From assembly GCF_001983935.1 (NCBI RefSeq), contig NZ_CP017641.1, forward strand, positions 3,844,001-3,908,000: 64,000 nucleotides of DNA. Reading direction: 5' to 3'. The notes below the pieces were generated by a model. That model saw only the letters and a program-made list of their open reading frames with translations. It was not told the origin of the DNA and did no database searches. A program made the translations under genes and the position numbers. The DNA is from Fuerstiella marisgermanici. Its GTDB lineage: Bacteria; Planctomycetota; Planctomycetia; Planctomycetales; Planctomycetaceae. Below are positions 11,001 through 18,199 of the stretch, piece after piece. Positions within the stretch are counted from its first letter, which is position 1, and each line of letters opens with the position of its first letter.

Positions 11001-11628
11001 CACGGAAGCCAGTATCCGCAGCCTGGCCGGTCAGTTTCGTCACGTGCATCTGGCGACGCACGGGTTTTTCGCATCTGCCGACCACAAATCCGCTTTGTCC
11101 ACCAATGCCAATCGTTCGGCTATGGACCGTGGCCACCGCACGATTCGTGACAGCGAGGTGACTGGCTGGAACCCCGGACTGCTGTCCGGCCTGGCTCTGG
11201 CCGGCGCGAATCTGGAACCAGCTCCAGGACAGGACGACGGCATCCTGACGGCTCAGGAGATCGCCTTTCTGCCGTTGAACGGTGTCGACACAGTGGTGTT
11301 GTCGGCGTGTCAAACTGGACTGGGAGAAGCGGCTGGTGGCGAAGGCCTGATTGGCATTCAGCGGTCGTTTCAAATCGCCGGAGTCCGCACGACAGTTGCC
11401 AGCCTGTGGAAAGTTGACGACGTCGTGACACAGCGCCTGATGTCGCGTTTCTATCGCAACCTCTGGGACAACGAAATGTCCCGACTGGACGCTCTGCGAG
11501 AAGCTCAACTGTACATCCTCAATCATCCCGACAGCATCCGCGGAGCATCAATCACCCCCTCAGACGCCCCCGACCGCACACCACCCTACTTCTGGGCCGC
11601 CTTCCAGCTATCCGGCGACTGGCGGTGA
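8095..11628 (+). CDS. Exported TPR-repeat CHAT-domain protease, paralogue 2
   Basis: An 1177-residue protein from ATG 8095, preceded by AACGAGGT as ribosome binding site; the frame opens earlier at a TTG but the ATG starts the signal peptide (MLCRTFLFILPLLFHSSVRC). After an N-terminal helical part come ten almost regular 42-residue TPRs (nucleotides 8647-9906) of the form GEEHPDYA..LNNLA.LYE..GDYAKALPLYEQALEIRKRV. A helical linker with WKGATLVRQRSMRRAADEP precedes the CHAT domain (about 830-1177). The expected catalytic pair is His989 in LATHGFF and Cys1072 in LSACQTG, where Gln replaces the more usual Glu. It ends in AAFQLSGDWR. The signal peptide and upstream DNA match the paralogue at 23105, so the two arose by segmental duplication. 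Confidence 0.88.
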   Translation: MLCRTFLFILPLLFHSSVRCDEAVDNSQAAEQDSENLRKQRDDLWRQANAARQETHFAEAIGFGERMLAVEKAWLGDEDSEVTATIAWLAGVDEQAGNWESAIARRRTAWDRRIAALGNDAYQTIDARLAWEHSRLLSQLTDTQRSDLQRAEHLLSQGRKAYRVGQHTDAFDATLEASQIFKVVLGEEHRVYANTLNTIGAFYTKLGDYGRAEALLEQTRVVRKKVLGEQHPEFASGLNDLAGVCKAIRKYATAERLYKQARPIWKKTRGEDHPDYANSLLNLADLYELMGDYPKALPLVEQALKIRKKVFGEDHPDYATGLHILARLNRLMCDYAKAESHFEQALEIRKRALGEEHPEYTNSLNSLAVLYKEIGDYAKALPLYEQALEIEKRVGGEEHLSYATMLFNLASLYEAVGDYAKAVPLYQQSRDIRKRVGGEEHPDYVNSLSKFASLYEVIGDYGKALPLYEQCRDITMRVLGDEHPNYATILNNLAVCHMSMSDYGNALPLLEQALRIRKKVFGEHHPEYTQSLENVASLHSLLGEYAKAEPLFEQALKIRKKVHGREHPDYATTLDNMASVYEMTGDYGRSEQFASDSLRLTRSLLDRSAVILSERQQLAMSQMLRHRLDSYVSLTLESDEFLSQAARQVLQWKGATLVRQRSMRRAADEPGIADGFAKLQQVTRQLAALSRAAPTENIADWKQQISQLTHDKERLEAQLSRDSASFRAAMQKIKFEQIQAAIPANGVLVDFLQFERSTPAERKGQRDKTTSLLAVIVKGDGEPQLMELGPIASLSEAIDTWRLTFGMSPQGKRAGLAIRQQIWEPLLKHINDAKTVLVSTDGVLGRLPLAALPGTEAGTYLIEDHHLAMIPVPQLLPALVNDLGTKQLDRELLLLGDVDYDSTQSEIKQDDGKKRRKKRRPGKNRADLVETEFSRLPGTATEVNDLQVLYGELFEADDDDVMALKKAEATEASIRSLAGQFRHVHLATHGFFASADHKSALSTNANRSAMDRGHRTIRDSEVTGWNPGLLSGLALAGANLEPAPGQDDGILTAQEIAFLPLNGVDTVVLSACQTGLGEAAGGEGLIGIQRSFQIAGVRTTVASLWKVDDVVTQRLMSRFYRNLWDNEMSRLDALREAQLYILNHPDSIRGASITPSDAPDRTPPYFWAAFQLSGDWR
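8647..9906 (+). repeat. Ten in-frame 126-bp TPR-coding repeats
   Basis: Units begin at 8647, 8773, 8899, 9025, 9151, 9277, 9403, 9529, 9655 and 9781, exactly 126 bp apart, each starting with a Gly-Glu-x-His-Pro-like codon run. The strict spacing and close similarity between neighbouring units suggest recent unit duplication or gene conversion. They encode the TPR solenoid of the surrounding gene. Confidence 0.85.
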
Positions 11629-11752
11629 GTGAACGGAAGACTTGCGGCAGAGAGACAACGGACAGCCATCCTCGCGCGTCCAACAGCGAATAACACACAG
11701 TGTCTTGATACAGATGCGTTGCCCTCAGACGAAAACAAACGGTCAGTAACAA

Positions 11753-12448
11753 ATGAACCCAAAGACTGAAACTAAACTGCTTAGGCTTAGAGATTTTGCA
11801 TTCGGCATGGGCCTTATTGCACTGACCTGGTACGGCATTGGCTACTTGATCGATGCGAACGCAGCATTGGTTGAACGCCTTGAAACCACCAGCGTGGTGG
11901 TCAGCGAAGACGCCTCCCGTTCAGACTTCGAACTGAAGGGGGCAAAAGCTTCGCTGTATAATTTCTCGTACACGTACACAGTCGAGGGGGAGGAATACGA
12001 AGGGTCCGATTCCATCTCAAGCCCATTGAGTATTCGAGAACGAACGCTGGACGGAAAAGAGTTGCTAACGGCAACAGCCTACTACGACCCTCAGGATCCG
12101 GCTGACAGCTATCTTGAGAAGCCAGACACGTGGTTTGTTGAGAAAATCAGAACCGGAATTGTTGTACTGCTTTCCCTCGGCTCACTAGCCGCCTTGTTTG
12201 GCAACCGGGAATCAGAAGAAGCAGAGCGAGTGAAGGCAAAGTCTGCCAAGCAGAGGGAGCAAAGAGCGACTAAGTACGCTCGCATTTCATCCTCAACGTT
12301 GCCGGAAAATGTGAACTCTATGAAAGACGGTAACCGGTATCAGGGAATTTGTGGAGCTTGTGAAACTCAGACTGAAGTTCGCTTAACGAAACTCAAAGAT
12401 TCGTGGTTTGGCATTTGTACGAAGTGCTATTTCTCGAAAGATTGGTGA
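11753..12448 (+). CDS. DUF3592-type membrane protein with C-terminal zinc-ribbon-like tail
   Basis: A 231-residue protein starting at ATG 11753. The central part (about 55-125) resembles DUF3592: a beta-rich block with FSYTYTVEGEEYEGSDSIS, then TATAYYDPQDPADSYLEKP. Two hydrophobic segments flank it, at about 15-35 (FGMGLIALTWYGIGYLI) and about 140-160 (IVVLLSLGSLAALFG), so the middle block is probably outside the cytoplasm. A charged helix follows (EEAERVKAKSAKQREQ). The tail carries CGAC (about 202-205) and CTKC (about 223-226), a spacing that fits a small zinc ribbon. No function is known for the family. It lies 124 bp after a TPR-CHAT gene on the same strand. Confidence 0.7.
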   Translation: MNPKTETKLLRLRDFAFGMGLIALTWYGIGYLIDANAALVERLETTSVVVSEDASRSDFELKGAKASLYNFSYTYTVEGEEYEGSDSISSPLSIRERTLDGKELLTATAYYDPQDPADSYLEKPDTWFVEKIRTGIVVLLSLGSLAALFGNRESEEAERVKAKSAKQREQRATKYARISSSTLPENVNSMKDGNRYQGICGACETQTEVRLTKLKDSWFGICTKCYFSKDW

Positions 12449-12498
12449 TCAGGAATCCGAAAGCAATTTCACTCCAACCAACGGAAAACGAACGGACC

Positions 12499-12655
12499 GC
12501 ATCCCTCAGCGAAGCCATCGACACATGGCGGCTAACGTTCGGCATGTTACCACAGGGAAAACAGGCTGGACTGACTATCCGTCAGCAGATCTGGGAACCG
12601 CTGCTGGAACACATCGATGAGGCAAAGACTGTCCTTGTGTCCACCGACGGGGTTC
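12499..12655 (+). pseudogene. CHAT-domain fragment, remnant of a further paralogue
   Basis: This 157-bp piece closely matches nucleotides 10468-10624 of the TPR-CHAT gene at 8095 and encodes ASLSEAIDTWRLTFGM followed by IRQQIWEPLLEHIDEAKTVL and STDGV. Similarity stops abruptly at both ends: the bases before belong to the end of the DUF3592 gene region and those after 12655 are unrelated. It is in an open frame (12403-12834) but lacks the catalytic His and Cys, so it is most likely a leftover from recombination between paralogues. Confidence 0.75.
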
Positions 12656-12667
12656 AACCGCAGCGCT

Positions 12668-12712
12668 GCTCCGGCATTGTTGCTCACTCCGTGAAATTGT
12701 TGCTGCCGGAGC
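12668..12712. other. Imperfect hairpin just after the CHAT fragment
   Basis: GCTCCGGCA (12668-12676) pairs perfectly with TGCCGGAGC (12704-12712) across a 27-base loop that repeats TTGTTGCT. No T-run follows, so it is not a clear terminator. It could be a small extragenic palindrome. The remaining bases up to 12937 contain no recognisable gene. Confidence 0.4.
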
Positions 12713-12937
12713 ATTGTCGCTTCGCTTCCTGGGCTCGCTTCCGCGTTTATCAACGGGCTTCGAGCAACTTTTCTTTCAGAAATTCCTTCGAAAATCTGCT
12801 TAACTCACTTCCGTCCGGCTGTCTCAGACAATGAGGGCAGCATTCTTTCCTTGACGAACCCAGTGTGATCTCGTTGATCGCCGCGTCAAACACAAGAAGA
12901 TCCGAAAGCTGCCTCAGGACCGAATTGGGAGACAGTC

Positions 12938-13387
12938 ATGAGCACGAACATGAATCAATTGCTGGATTACCTGCAGCGGGAAGAGCTGAATGTCGCCGAC
13001 CACAATGAAGAACACGCATTCTTACGCTTCGACGGCGATAGCGGCGATCAAAAACTCGTGCTGTCCGTTGACGAAGGGCGTTTGTTGCAGAGTTTCGTCT
13101 ATCCGGCGTTCCGAGTGCCCGAAGGCAGTCGTCCGGATATCGCCATTGCGGTGTCACGGGCCAACTACGGACTCAAGGTCGGCAAGTTTGAACTCGACAT
13201 GAACGATGGTGAACTCCGCTACCAGGCGGCGTTGCTGTTTGACGGCGATTTGCCAGCCGATAAGGTGATGGACCGAGTCGTGTATGTTGGTCTGAGTATG
13301 ATGGATCGATACATGCCTGCCTTCATGTCGGTGATCTACGGCAACGAACCTGCCCGTGACGCCGTGGCATTGGTCGAACAGATATGA
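12938..13387 (+). CDS. YbjN-like protein
   Basis: A 149-residue soluble protein starting at ATG 12938, with GGGAGA about eight bases upstream as a plausible ribosome binding site. The sequence pattern fits the YbjN family: a short N-terminal helix (MNQLLDYLQREELNV), a beta sheet with FLRFDGDSGDQKLVLSVDE, the block RPDIAIAVSRANYGLKVGKFELDMNDGELRY, and a C-terminal helical region (VGLSMMDRYMPAFMSVIYG). YbjN proteins have a type III secretion chaperone-like fold and unclear roles, often linked to stress or regulation. It has no signal peptide. A strong terminator follows at 13430, so it ends its own transcription unit. Confidence 0.65.
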   Translation: MSTNMNQLLDYLQREELNVADHNEEHAFLRFDGDSGDQKLVLSVDEGRLLQSFVYPAFRVPEGSRPDIAIAVSRANYGLKVGKFELDMNDGELRYQAALLFDGDLPADKVMDRVVYVGLSMMDRYMPAFMSVIYGNEPARDAVALVEQI

Positions 13388-13429
13388 GCCGCCATGCTGG
13401 CCGCTCACGCGTGCTCACCGTAACTCGAT

Positions 13430-13468
13430 CCGTTGTTGCTTTCCTCTGTGAAGCAGCAACGGATTTTT
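13430..13468 (+). terminator. Intrinsic terminator after the YbjN-like gene
   Basis: CCGTTGTTGCT (13430-13440) pairs with AGCAGCAACGG (13452-13462) with one G-T wobble, separated by an 11-base loop and followed by ATTTTTC. It lies 43 bases past the stop codon. It could also stop transcription of the convergent minus-strand gene ending at 13629, though the T-run favours the plus strand. Confidence 0.75.
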
Positions 13469-13628
13469 CATGGGTTGGTTTCCACTTATTAGGCTGGACG
13501 CCAAATGCAAAAAACTCATGCGGATGCGACTCCTGAAGAAGCAGTGCCTTAGACTAGACCATTGCATGGACCGCTCGTCCCAGAAGCGTTGAGTCACCGG
13601 CAAATTGTTCCATCCAGTTGTGCTCAGA

Positions 13629-14987
13629 CTATTGGTTGCTCAGGGTTTTCTTTAGAAATCGAATCCCTTCAGCTTCGGACTCAAAGTCGCCATCTAATTG
13701 GGCTTCGAAGCAGGCTCGAAGTACGTCACCAAACCAAACGTCAGGTTGATGGCCCAAGGCAATCAGATGACGTCCAAGGATGATTGGCTGGGGACTGCTC
13801 TTTTGAACGTTGAGTTTGCCAGCGATTTCCATCATTTGACGGACCGAATCCGGAAGCCCTCTTGGTAACGGTGGTCGCCCATTCATGTCGGCTTCGACCA
13901 GGTGGACGAGCTGTACCATCGTGGCATCGCCGAGCCGGTGCGACAGTCGACGTACAGCTTTGGGCGACTGGGCAGGATTCGCATGCGCCAGATGTTCGGC
14001 CACGAGAGGTTCAACGACGACGATGATCGACTCCGGACAACCAATGCTCTCCAGAAACCTGCGAGTCAGCGGTACACCCGCTTCACAATGCCCGCGTGCT
14101 CGCCAACGGCCGTCGACGAATTTCGTTGTTGTCGCTTTTCCAAGATCGTGACACAGAGCAGAGAAAATCAGTACGGTTCGATCAAATTCGTCCAGTTCTT
14201 CTCGATCGGCAATTGCCGCCGCAGCATCACAAACCAATTGAGTATGTGTCCAAACGTCGCCCTCCGGGTGCCATTCCGGATCCTGCGGCACATCAATCAA
14301 AGCAGACAATTCCGGATACAGTTCCAGCCAGCCTGTTGATTCCAGCAATCGCAGACCGCACGAAGGCGTTCGTCCTCGTGTCGCCCATTTATGCCACTCG
14401 GCCCAAACACGTTCCCGAGCCAACGTTGAGTATTCCGCACGCAGCGAACGCGCTAAAGACGCGGTGTGAGAATCGATCGACATGTCGAACCGAGCGGCAA
14501 ACTGCATTCCGCGCAGCACCCGCAAAGGATCTTCGGCAAAATGAGGACTCGTGGCCTTGAGTGTCTTGCTGTTCAGATCTGCCAAGCCGCCGTGAGGATC
14601 AAGAATCTCCCCATTGGAAGCACAGCGATAAATGGCGTTCAGTGTATAGTCACGCCGCGCGGCGGCTTCTGCCAAAGTCATCGTGTGATCGACATCGACC
14701 TGAAATCCGCGATGCCCCTGTCCTGTCTTGCTTTCGCGTCTGGGCAGCGTGAAATCAAATTCCGTGCCGTCGTTCGCCTTCAGCTTAATGACACCAAACG
14801 AGGCACCGACCTGATCAACGCGGCCGAATTTCTCCAGAATCGCCGTCAGGGTGTCAGCATCCAGATCAAAGACTTCGATGTCCAGATCTTTGCAGGGCAG
14901 AGACAGGATGTAATCGCGGACGCAGCCGCCAACTTCAAAAGCTCGGCCACCGGATTGAACGATTTCGTTGACGATTGTTGAAAGCAT
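13629..14987 (-). CDS. cca: tRNA nucleotidyltransferase / poly(A) polymerase family protein with HD domain
   Basis: A 452-residue protein of the class II nucleotidyltransferase family, which adds or repairs the CCA end of tRNA; some relatives add only CC or A. The head domain shows FEVGGCVRDYIL (about residues 17-28) and KDLDIEVFDL (about 33-42), which carries the DxD metal ligands. Then come RRDYTLNAIY and the flexible-loop and neck signature DPLRVLRGMQFAARF (about 157-171). The C-terminal half contains an HD-type phosphohydrolase motif, ALCHDLGKATTTKF, with HLAHANP further on, typical of CCA enzymes with an HD domain. The start at 14987 gives the normal N-terminus just before the GG motif. 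It is not linked to its neighbours by function. Whether it adds the full CCA cannot be told from sequence alone. Confidence 0.85.
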   Translation of the reverse strand: MLSTIVNEIVQSGGRAFEVGGCVRDYILSLPCKDLDIEVFDLDADTLTAILEKFGRVDQVGASFGVIKLKANDGTEFDFTLPRRESKTGQGHRGFQVDVDHTMTLAEAAARRDYTLNAIYRCASNGEILDPHGGLADLNSKTLKATSPHFAEDPLRVLRGMQFAARFDMSIDSHTASLARSLRAEYSTLARERVWAEWHKWATRGRTPSCGLRLLESTGWLELYPELSALIDVPQDPEWHPEGDVWTHTQLVCDAAAAIADREELDEFDRTVLIFSALCHDLGKATTTKFVDGRWRARGHCEAGVPLTRRFLESIGCPESIIVVVEPLVAEHLAHANPAQSPKAVRRLSHRLGDATMVQLVHLVEADMNGRPPLPRGLPDSVRQMMEIAGKLNVQKSSPQPIILGRHLIALGHQPDVWFGDVLRACFEAQLDGDFESEAEGIRFLKKTLSNQ

Positions 14988-16148
14988 GGTGCTGTTTTGG
15001 ATTTCGCAGAGTGGAATAGTTCACGGTCAACTGTAGGACGTCGCGTGGTATGCCGATCCAGGACTCGCCGAATTTCTTTCAGTGTGCGAGCGGCGGCGAT
15101 CTAAATAACCGAGCCTGATTCGTAGACAAAAGTTGGGAGGTTTTTGTTGCGAAAAAGACAGGGAATCCGCATCCTGAAGTTTGTTGTTTGGAACAGCATC
15201 AAACTCAAGGAGGGATTCCCATGGAACGAATTGTGCCCGAACTGGGCGCTCGTGACAAGAAACGAATCAAAGGACAGTCGCGTCAGTGTCAGGATGCGGC
15301 ATTAAAAACCAGGTACTTGATCATTGTGAATCTGATGGACGGTCAAACGGTCGCTCAAACAGCATCGGCGCTCCAGGTGGGACGTTCGACAGTTTACAAG
15401 GTGGCAAAACGATTCCGCGAACACCGAGAAGCAGGACTTGTCGACCGGCGTGAGGAAAATGGCCGAAGAAAAATGGACGATGAGTATCTCACGCAACTGC
15501 ATGAGATCGTTGCCGGTTCGGCTCAGGATTACGGCTGGCGGCGTCCCACGTGGACTCGTGAAATGCCGACAACAACGATGACTCGACTGACGCGCGTTCG
15601 CATTCACGTTTCCACGATGAGTCGAGCTCTGAAACAGATTGGAGCCAGGCTCGGGCGCCCCAAGCCTGCCGTTGGCTGCCCGTGGCCGGAAAGGCAGAAA
15701 AACAGGCGGTTGCAAGCCATTCAGGAGATTGTTGACCAGCTTCCGAAGGATGAGGTTGCGGTGTACGAAGATGAAGTGGACATCCATCTGAATCCGAAGA
15801 TCGGTCCGGACTGGATGACACGTGGGCAACAGAAAGAAGTCATGACCCCCGGCAAGAATGAGAAACGTTATCTGGCGGGGGCGTTTGATTCACGGACCAA
15901 TGAATTGATTTGGGTGGAGGGTGAGAAGAAGAACACATTGCTGTTCATTCAGCTGCTCTGGAAACTTGTGCAACATTTGTGCAACATTACTCGGATGCAA
16001 AAGTGATCCATGTGATTCTGGACAACTTTTCGATTCACTCGACAAAGCAGGTGGAAATCAGCCTCGCCACTGAACATGGCCTGCGATTTCGTCTGCACTT
16101 CCTGCCGCCATACTGCCCCGATCACAACCGAATCGAGCGTGTGTGGAA

Positions 16149-17719
16149 GTAGCTGTCCATTTCAGCTTGGAGACTGGTCTTTTTCTGTCGGTTAGATTTT
16201 GATACGACAGGTGGATGGACACGGATGTCAGTCAGATCATCGCTGTGGAAGTGAAGCAGCTTGTGCTTAGCCTGCAGCGTGAGGTTGCGGAGCTGCGGGA
16301 CGAGAACCGGCGGCTGCGTGATCGGATTGAAGAGCTCGAAGGTAAGAACCCCACAGAGCGACTCGACGAGGCGTTTTCGGTGACGGCGGAAGAGAGACGC
16401 CGCGCTGAAACGGGCCGCCGAAAAGGTCGCAAAAAACAATCCTCGGCGCGTCGCGGTCGTCGCACAACCGAGCAGAAAGCGGACAACGCCGAACGACGCG
16501 AACTCATTCTGCCGGAAGGTTACAACGTCGCAGAGTGCCGTTTCGTTCGGGAACGTTTCGTCTGGAGAGTGATCAACGGCCAAGCCGTGCAGGTCGTCTA
16601 TGAAATCTATCACGGCCCCAACGGCGAGAAATCCGAAATTCCGGGCGTGTGGCCGCGGTCCGAATTCGGCATTGAAGTTCATATCGCGCTGGCTCGCATT
16701 GTGACCATCACGGGACTGTCGATCGACAAGACGTGTGCATTGATTGAATTCTTCTGGAATCTGCCGCTCGGCAAATCCCAGGCGGACGCTCTGTTGAATC
16801 AACTGGCACGGCGTTGGGAACAGGAATTCGAATCTCTGTGTGACCTGATGGCGTTCAGTGCGATTGTGCATGCAGACGAAACCAGTTGGAGTATCAACAG
16901 CGTGTGGGCTTTTTTGTCGGAGAAGGCGCGCGTGCTGATCTTCGGATGCCGCAAAGACGGCGACACACTGGCTCAGATCCTGTCGAAAGAATTGTTTGGA
17001 GGCGTGCTTGTTTCGGACGATGCGGCCGTGTACCGAGGTTTCAGTCACGCACAGAAATGCTGGGCTCACCTGCTGCGGAAGGCCATCCGTCTGACGCTGC
17101 TGAAGCCGGACAACGAAGAGTACCAGCGACTGCTCGACGGCCTGCTGGAAATTTTCTACGCGGCCAAACGCCACGCCGCCGATGGTCGTCTTGGCGATGC
17201 CGGTCGTGCGGCGAAGGTCGATGAACTTGATAACACGCTGGCGGCTCTGCTGGTGCGTTACTGCGCCGAGGATTCCGATGTTCGGGCGGCCGACTTCGGC
17301 AAGGATTTTGACAACCTGGTCTCAGAACTGATTCGGCTGATGACGGAAGAGGAGTTGTTTTGTTTTGTGACAAGCCCGGCCGCGCCAGCAACGAACAACG
17401 AAGCGGAACGCAGTCTTCGCGGCGCGGCCATGGACCGTCGCACAGGTCGAACGAGCAAAACATCGAAGGGAGCCCGTCGCCGCAGCATTCTTACAAGCGT
17501 CCTGGAATCGCTGAATCTCCATCTGAAAACACCAACGCTCAGTTCCGTGGTGGCCGAGGTCATGACGTGGCAGCAGGATGGATTCAGTCTGTTTGATCGA
17601 CTGAAACTTGAAGTCGGCCTGACCTCCGCGCCGCCCGGTCAGTCGCGACTGTCCAAACTCGTCCCCGCCAACTGAACACCACACCTCACGCTGCGCACCA
17701 CGCGGAAATGGACAGCTAC
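16149..17719 (+). mobile_element. IS66-family element, copy 1 (1571 bp)
   Basis: The terminal inverted repeats are GTAGCTGTCCATTTC at 16149 and its complement ending at 17719. A 9-bp direct repeat TGTGTGGAA (16140-16148 and 17720-17728) flanks it; IS66 usually makes 8 bp, and since the bases overlap the end of the repeat the true duplication may be 8. It carries one transposase and no accessory orfs, as in the single-gene (ISBst12-like) branch of IS66. A second copy is at 62542, in the opposite orientation. Confidence 0.93.
16215..17675 (+). CDS. IS66-family transposase (copy 1)
   Basis: A 486-residue DDE transposase. The N-terminus is a leucine-rich coiled coil (about residues 12-48, VLSLQREVAELRDENRRLRD), followed by a basic stretch (RRKGRKKQSSARRGRRTTEQ). 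The catalytic core of DDE_Tnp_IS66 is at about 170-430, with acidic residues in IVHADETSW, VLVSDDAAVYRG and TNNEAERSLRGAAMDRRTGR. The C-terminal region (SILTSVLESLNLHLKTPTLS) is also typical. The gene is intact. Its product is identical to the visible 470 residues of copy 2, so it is probably functional and recently active. It interrupts an IS630 transposase. Confidence 0.93.
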   Translation: MDTDVSQIIAVEVKQLVLSLQREVAELRDENRRLRDRIEELEGKNPTERLDEAFSVTAEERRRAETGRRKGRKKQSSARRGRRTTEQKADNAERRELILPEGYNVAECRFVRERFVWRVINGQAVQVVYEIYHGPNGEKSEIPGVWPRSEFGIEVHIALARIVTITGLSIDKTCALIEFFWNLPLGKSQADALLNQLARRWEQEFESLCDLMAFSAIVHADETSWSINSVWAFLSEKARVLIFGCRKDGDTLAQILSKELFGGVLVSDDAAVYRGFSHAQKCWAHLLRKAIRLTLLKPDNEEYQRLLDGLLEIFYAAKRHAADGRLGDAGRAAKVDELDNTLAALLVRYCAEDSDVRAADFGKDFDNLVSELIRLMTEEELFCFVTSPAAPATNNEAERSLRGAAMDRRTGRTSKTSKGARRRSILTSVLESLNLHLKTPTLSSVVAEVMTWQQDGFSLFDRLKLEVGLTSAPPGQSRLSKLVPAN

Positions 17720-17882
17720 TGTGTGGAAAGACCTGCACGCTGACGTGACTCGTAACCATCGGTGTTCAGACATGAGCGAGTTGATGCAGGAAGTCAGATT
17801 GTGGCTGCGAAACAGAAACAAGAAACGCCAAGAACAACTCGCCGCATGAGTCGGAATCTGTCCACGAATTGCGCTCGGTTAT

Positions 17883-18142
17883 TTAGGCCCCGCAGTCAGT
17901 CAAATCGCCGTAGTGTTCCTCCAGGCAATCCAGCAGCAACTGGCGAATTTGCGGTTGATCGGGTTTCGCTGGCAGGGTGGAAGAATCATACAGCAAATCC
18001 AATTGTCGCTCTTTGTCGGCAGCCCATTTCCGAAGATCTTCTTCAGTCACTTCACCACGTCGAATCGCCTTGAGGTTCTCTCTACTGCGTCGCAGATCAA
18101 TCTCACCGTTCAGGAGAACTTGTTCGCATTCGTCGAGCAGTC
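17883..18142 (-). pseudogene. 3' part of a nucleotidyltransferase-like gene cut off by IS3
   Basis: Read on the minus strand this encodes LLDECEQVLLNGEIDLRRSR, then ENLKAIRRGEVTEEDLRKW and QIRQLLLDCLEEHYGDLTDC, ending at a stop where the IS630 terminal repeat begins. This is the usual C-terminal part of a predicted nucleotidyltransferase family (COG3541-like). It continues in frame from the other side of the IS3 element: with one copy of the GTC target duplication the join reads DVKLVYHVVRLLDECEQ. It has no start codon of its own and is not expressed as a complete protein. Confidence 0.85.
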
Positions 18143-18199
18143 TGAAGTGGACCCCATTTATTGGACCACGGGCGAGCGATTCTTAGAGAGAGTCAAAGT

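Larger units (their letters stand above)
15221..17849 (+). pseudogene. IS630 transposase, broken by an 11-bp duplication and by IS66
   Basis: The start at ATG 15221 has an excellent ribosome binding site (AAGGAGG). The protein has a helix-turn-helix N-terminus (TASALQVGRSTVYKVAKRF) and DDE residues in VAVYEDEVDIHL, VIHVILDNFSIH and DHNRIERVWK. The frame breaks at a tandem repeat of TTGTGCAACAT (15966-15976 and 15977-15987): with both copies it stops at 16006; with one copy it reads KLVQHYSDAKVIHVILDN. It is broken again at 16148 by IS66. Joining 15221-15976, 15988-16148 and 17729-17849 gives a 345-residue protein ending NKKRQEQLAA, a normal IS630 length. The element can no longer move by its own enzyme. 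Confidence 0.92.
15102..17885 (+). mobile_element. IS630-family element carrying a nested IS66
   Basis: The ends are perfect inverted repeats, CTAAATAACCGAGC at 15101-15114 and GCTCGGTTATTTAG at 17873-17886, with TA on each side (15102-15103 and 17884-17885) as the family's TA target duplication. Without the IS66 insert (16149-17719 plus one 9-bp duplication) the element is about 1.2 kb, normal for IS630. Its insertion point lies at the stop codon of the minus-strand nucleotidyltransferase-like gene; removing it leaves GCC TAG, so that gene's C-terminus was not altered. Confidence 0.92.

Noticed and set aside
10363-11526. Long open frame (387 codons) on the minus strand
   Set aside because: It lies fully inside the CHAT domain of the plus-strand gene, shows no domain, and its openness follows from codon use of the real gene.
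15966-16006. Programmed frameshift in the IS630 transposase
   Set aside because: The break is explained by a perfect 11-bp tandem duplication; there is no slippery run at the site.
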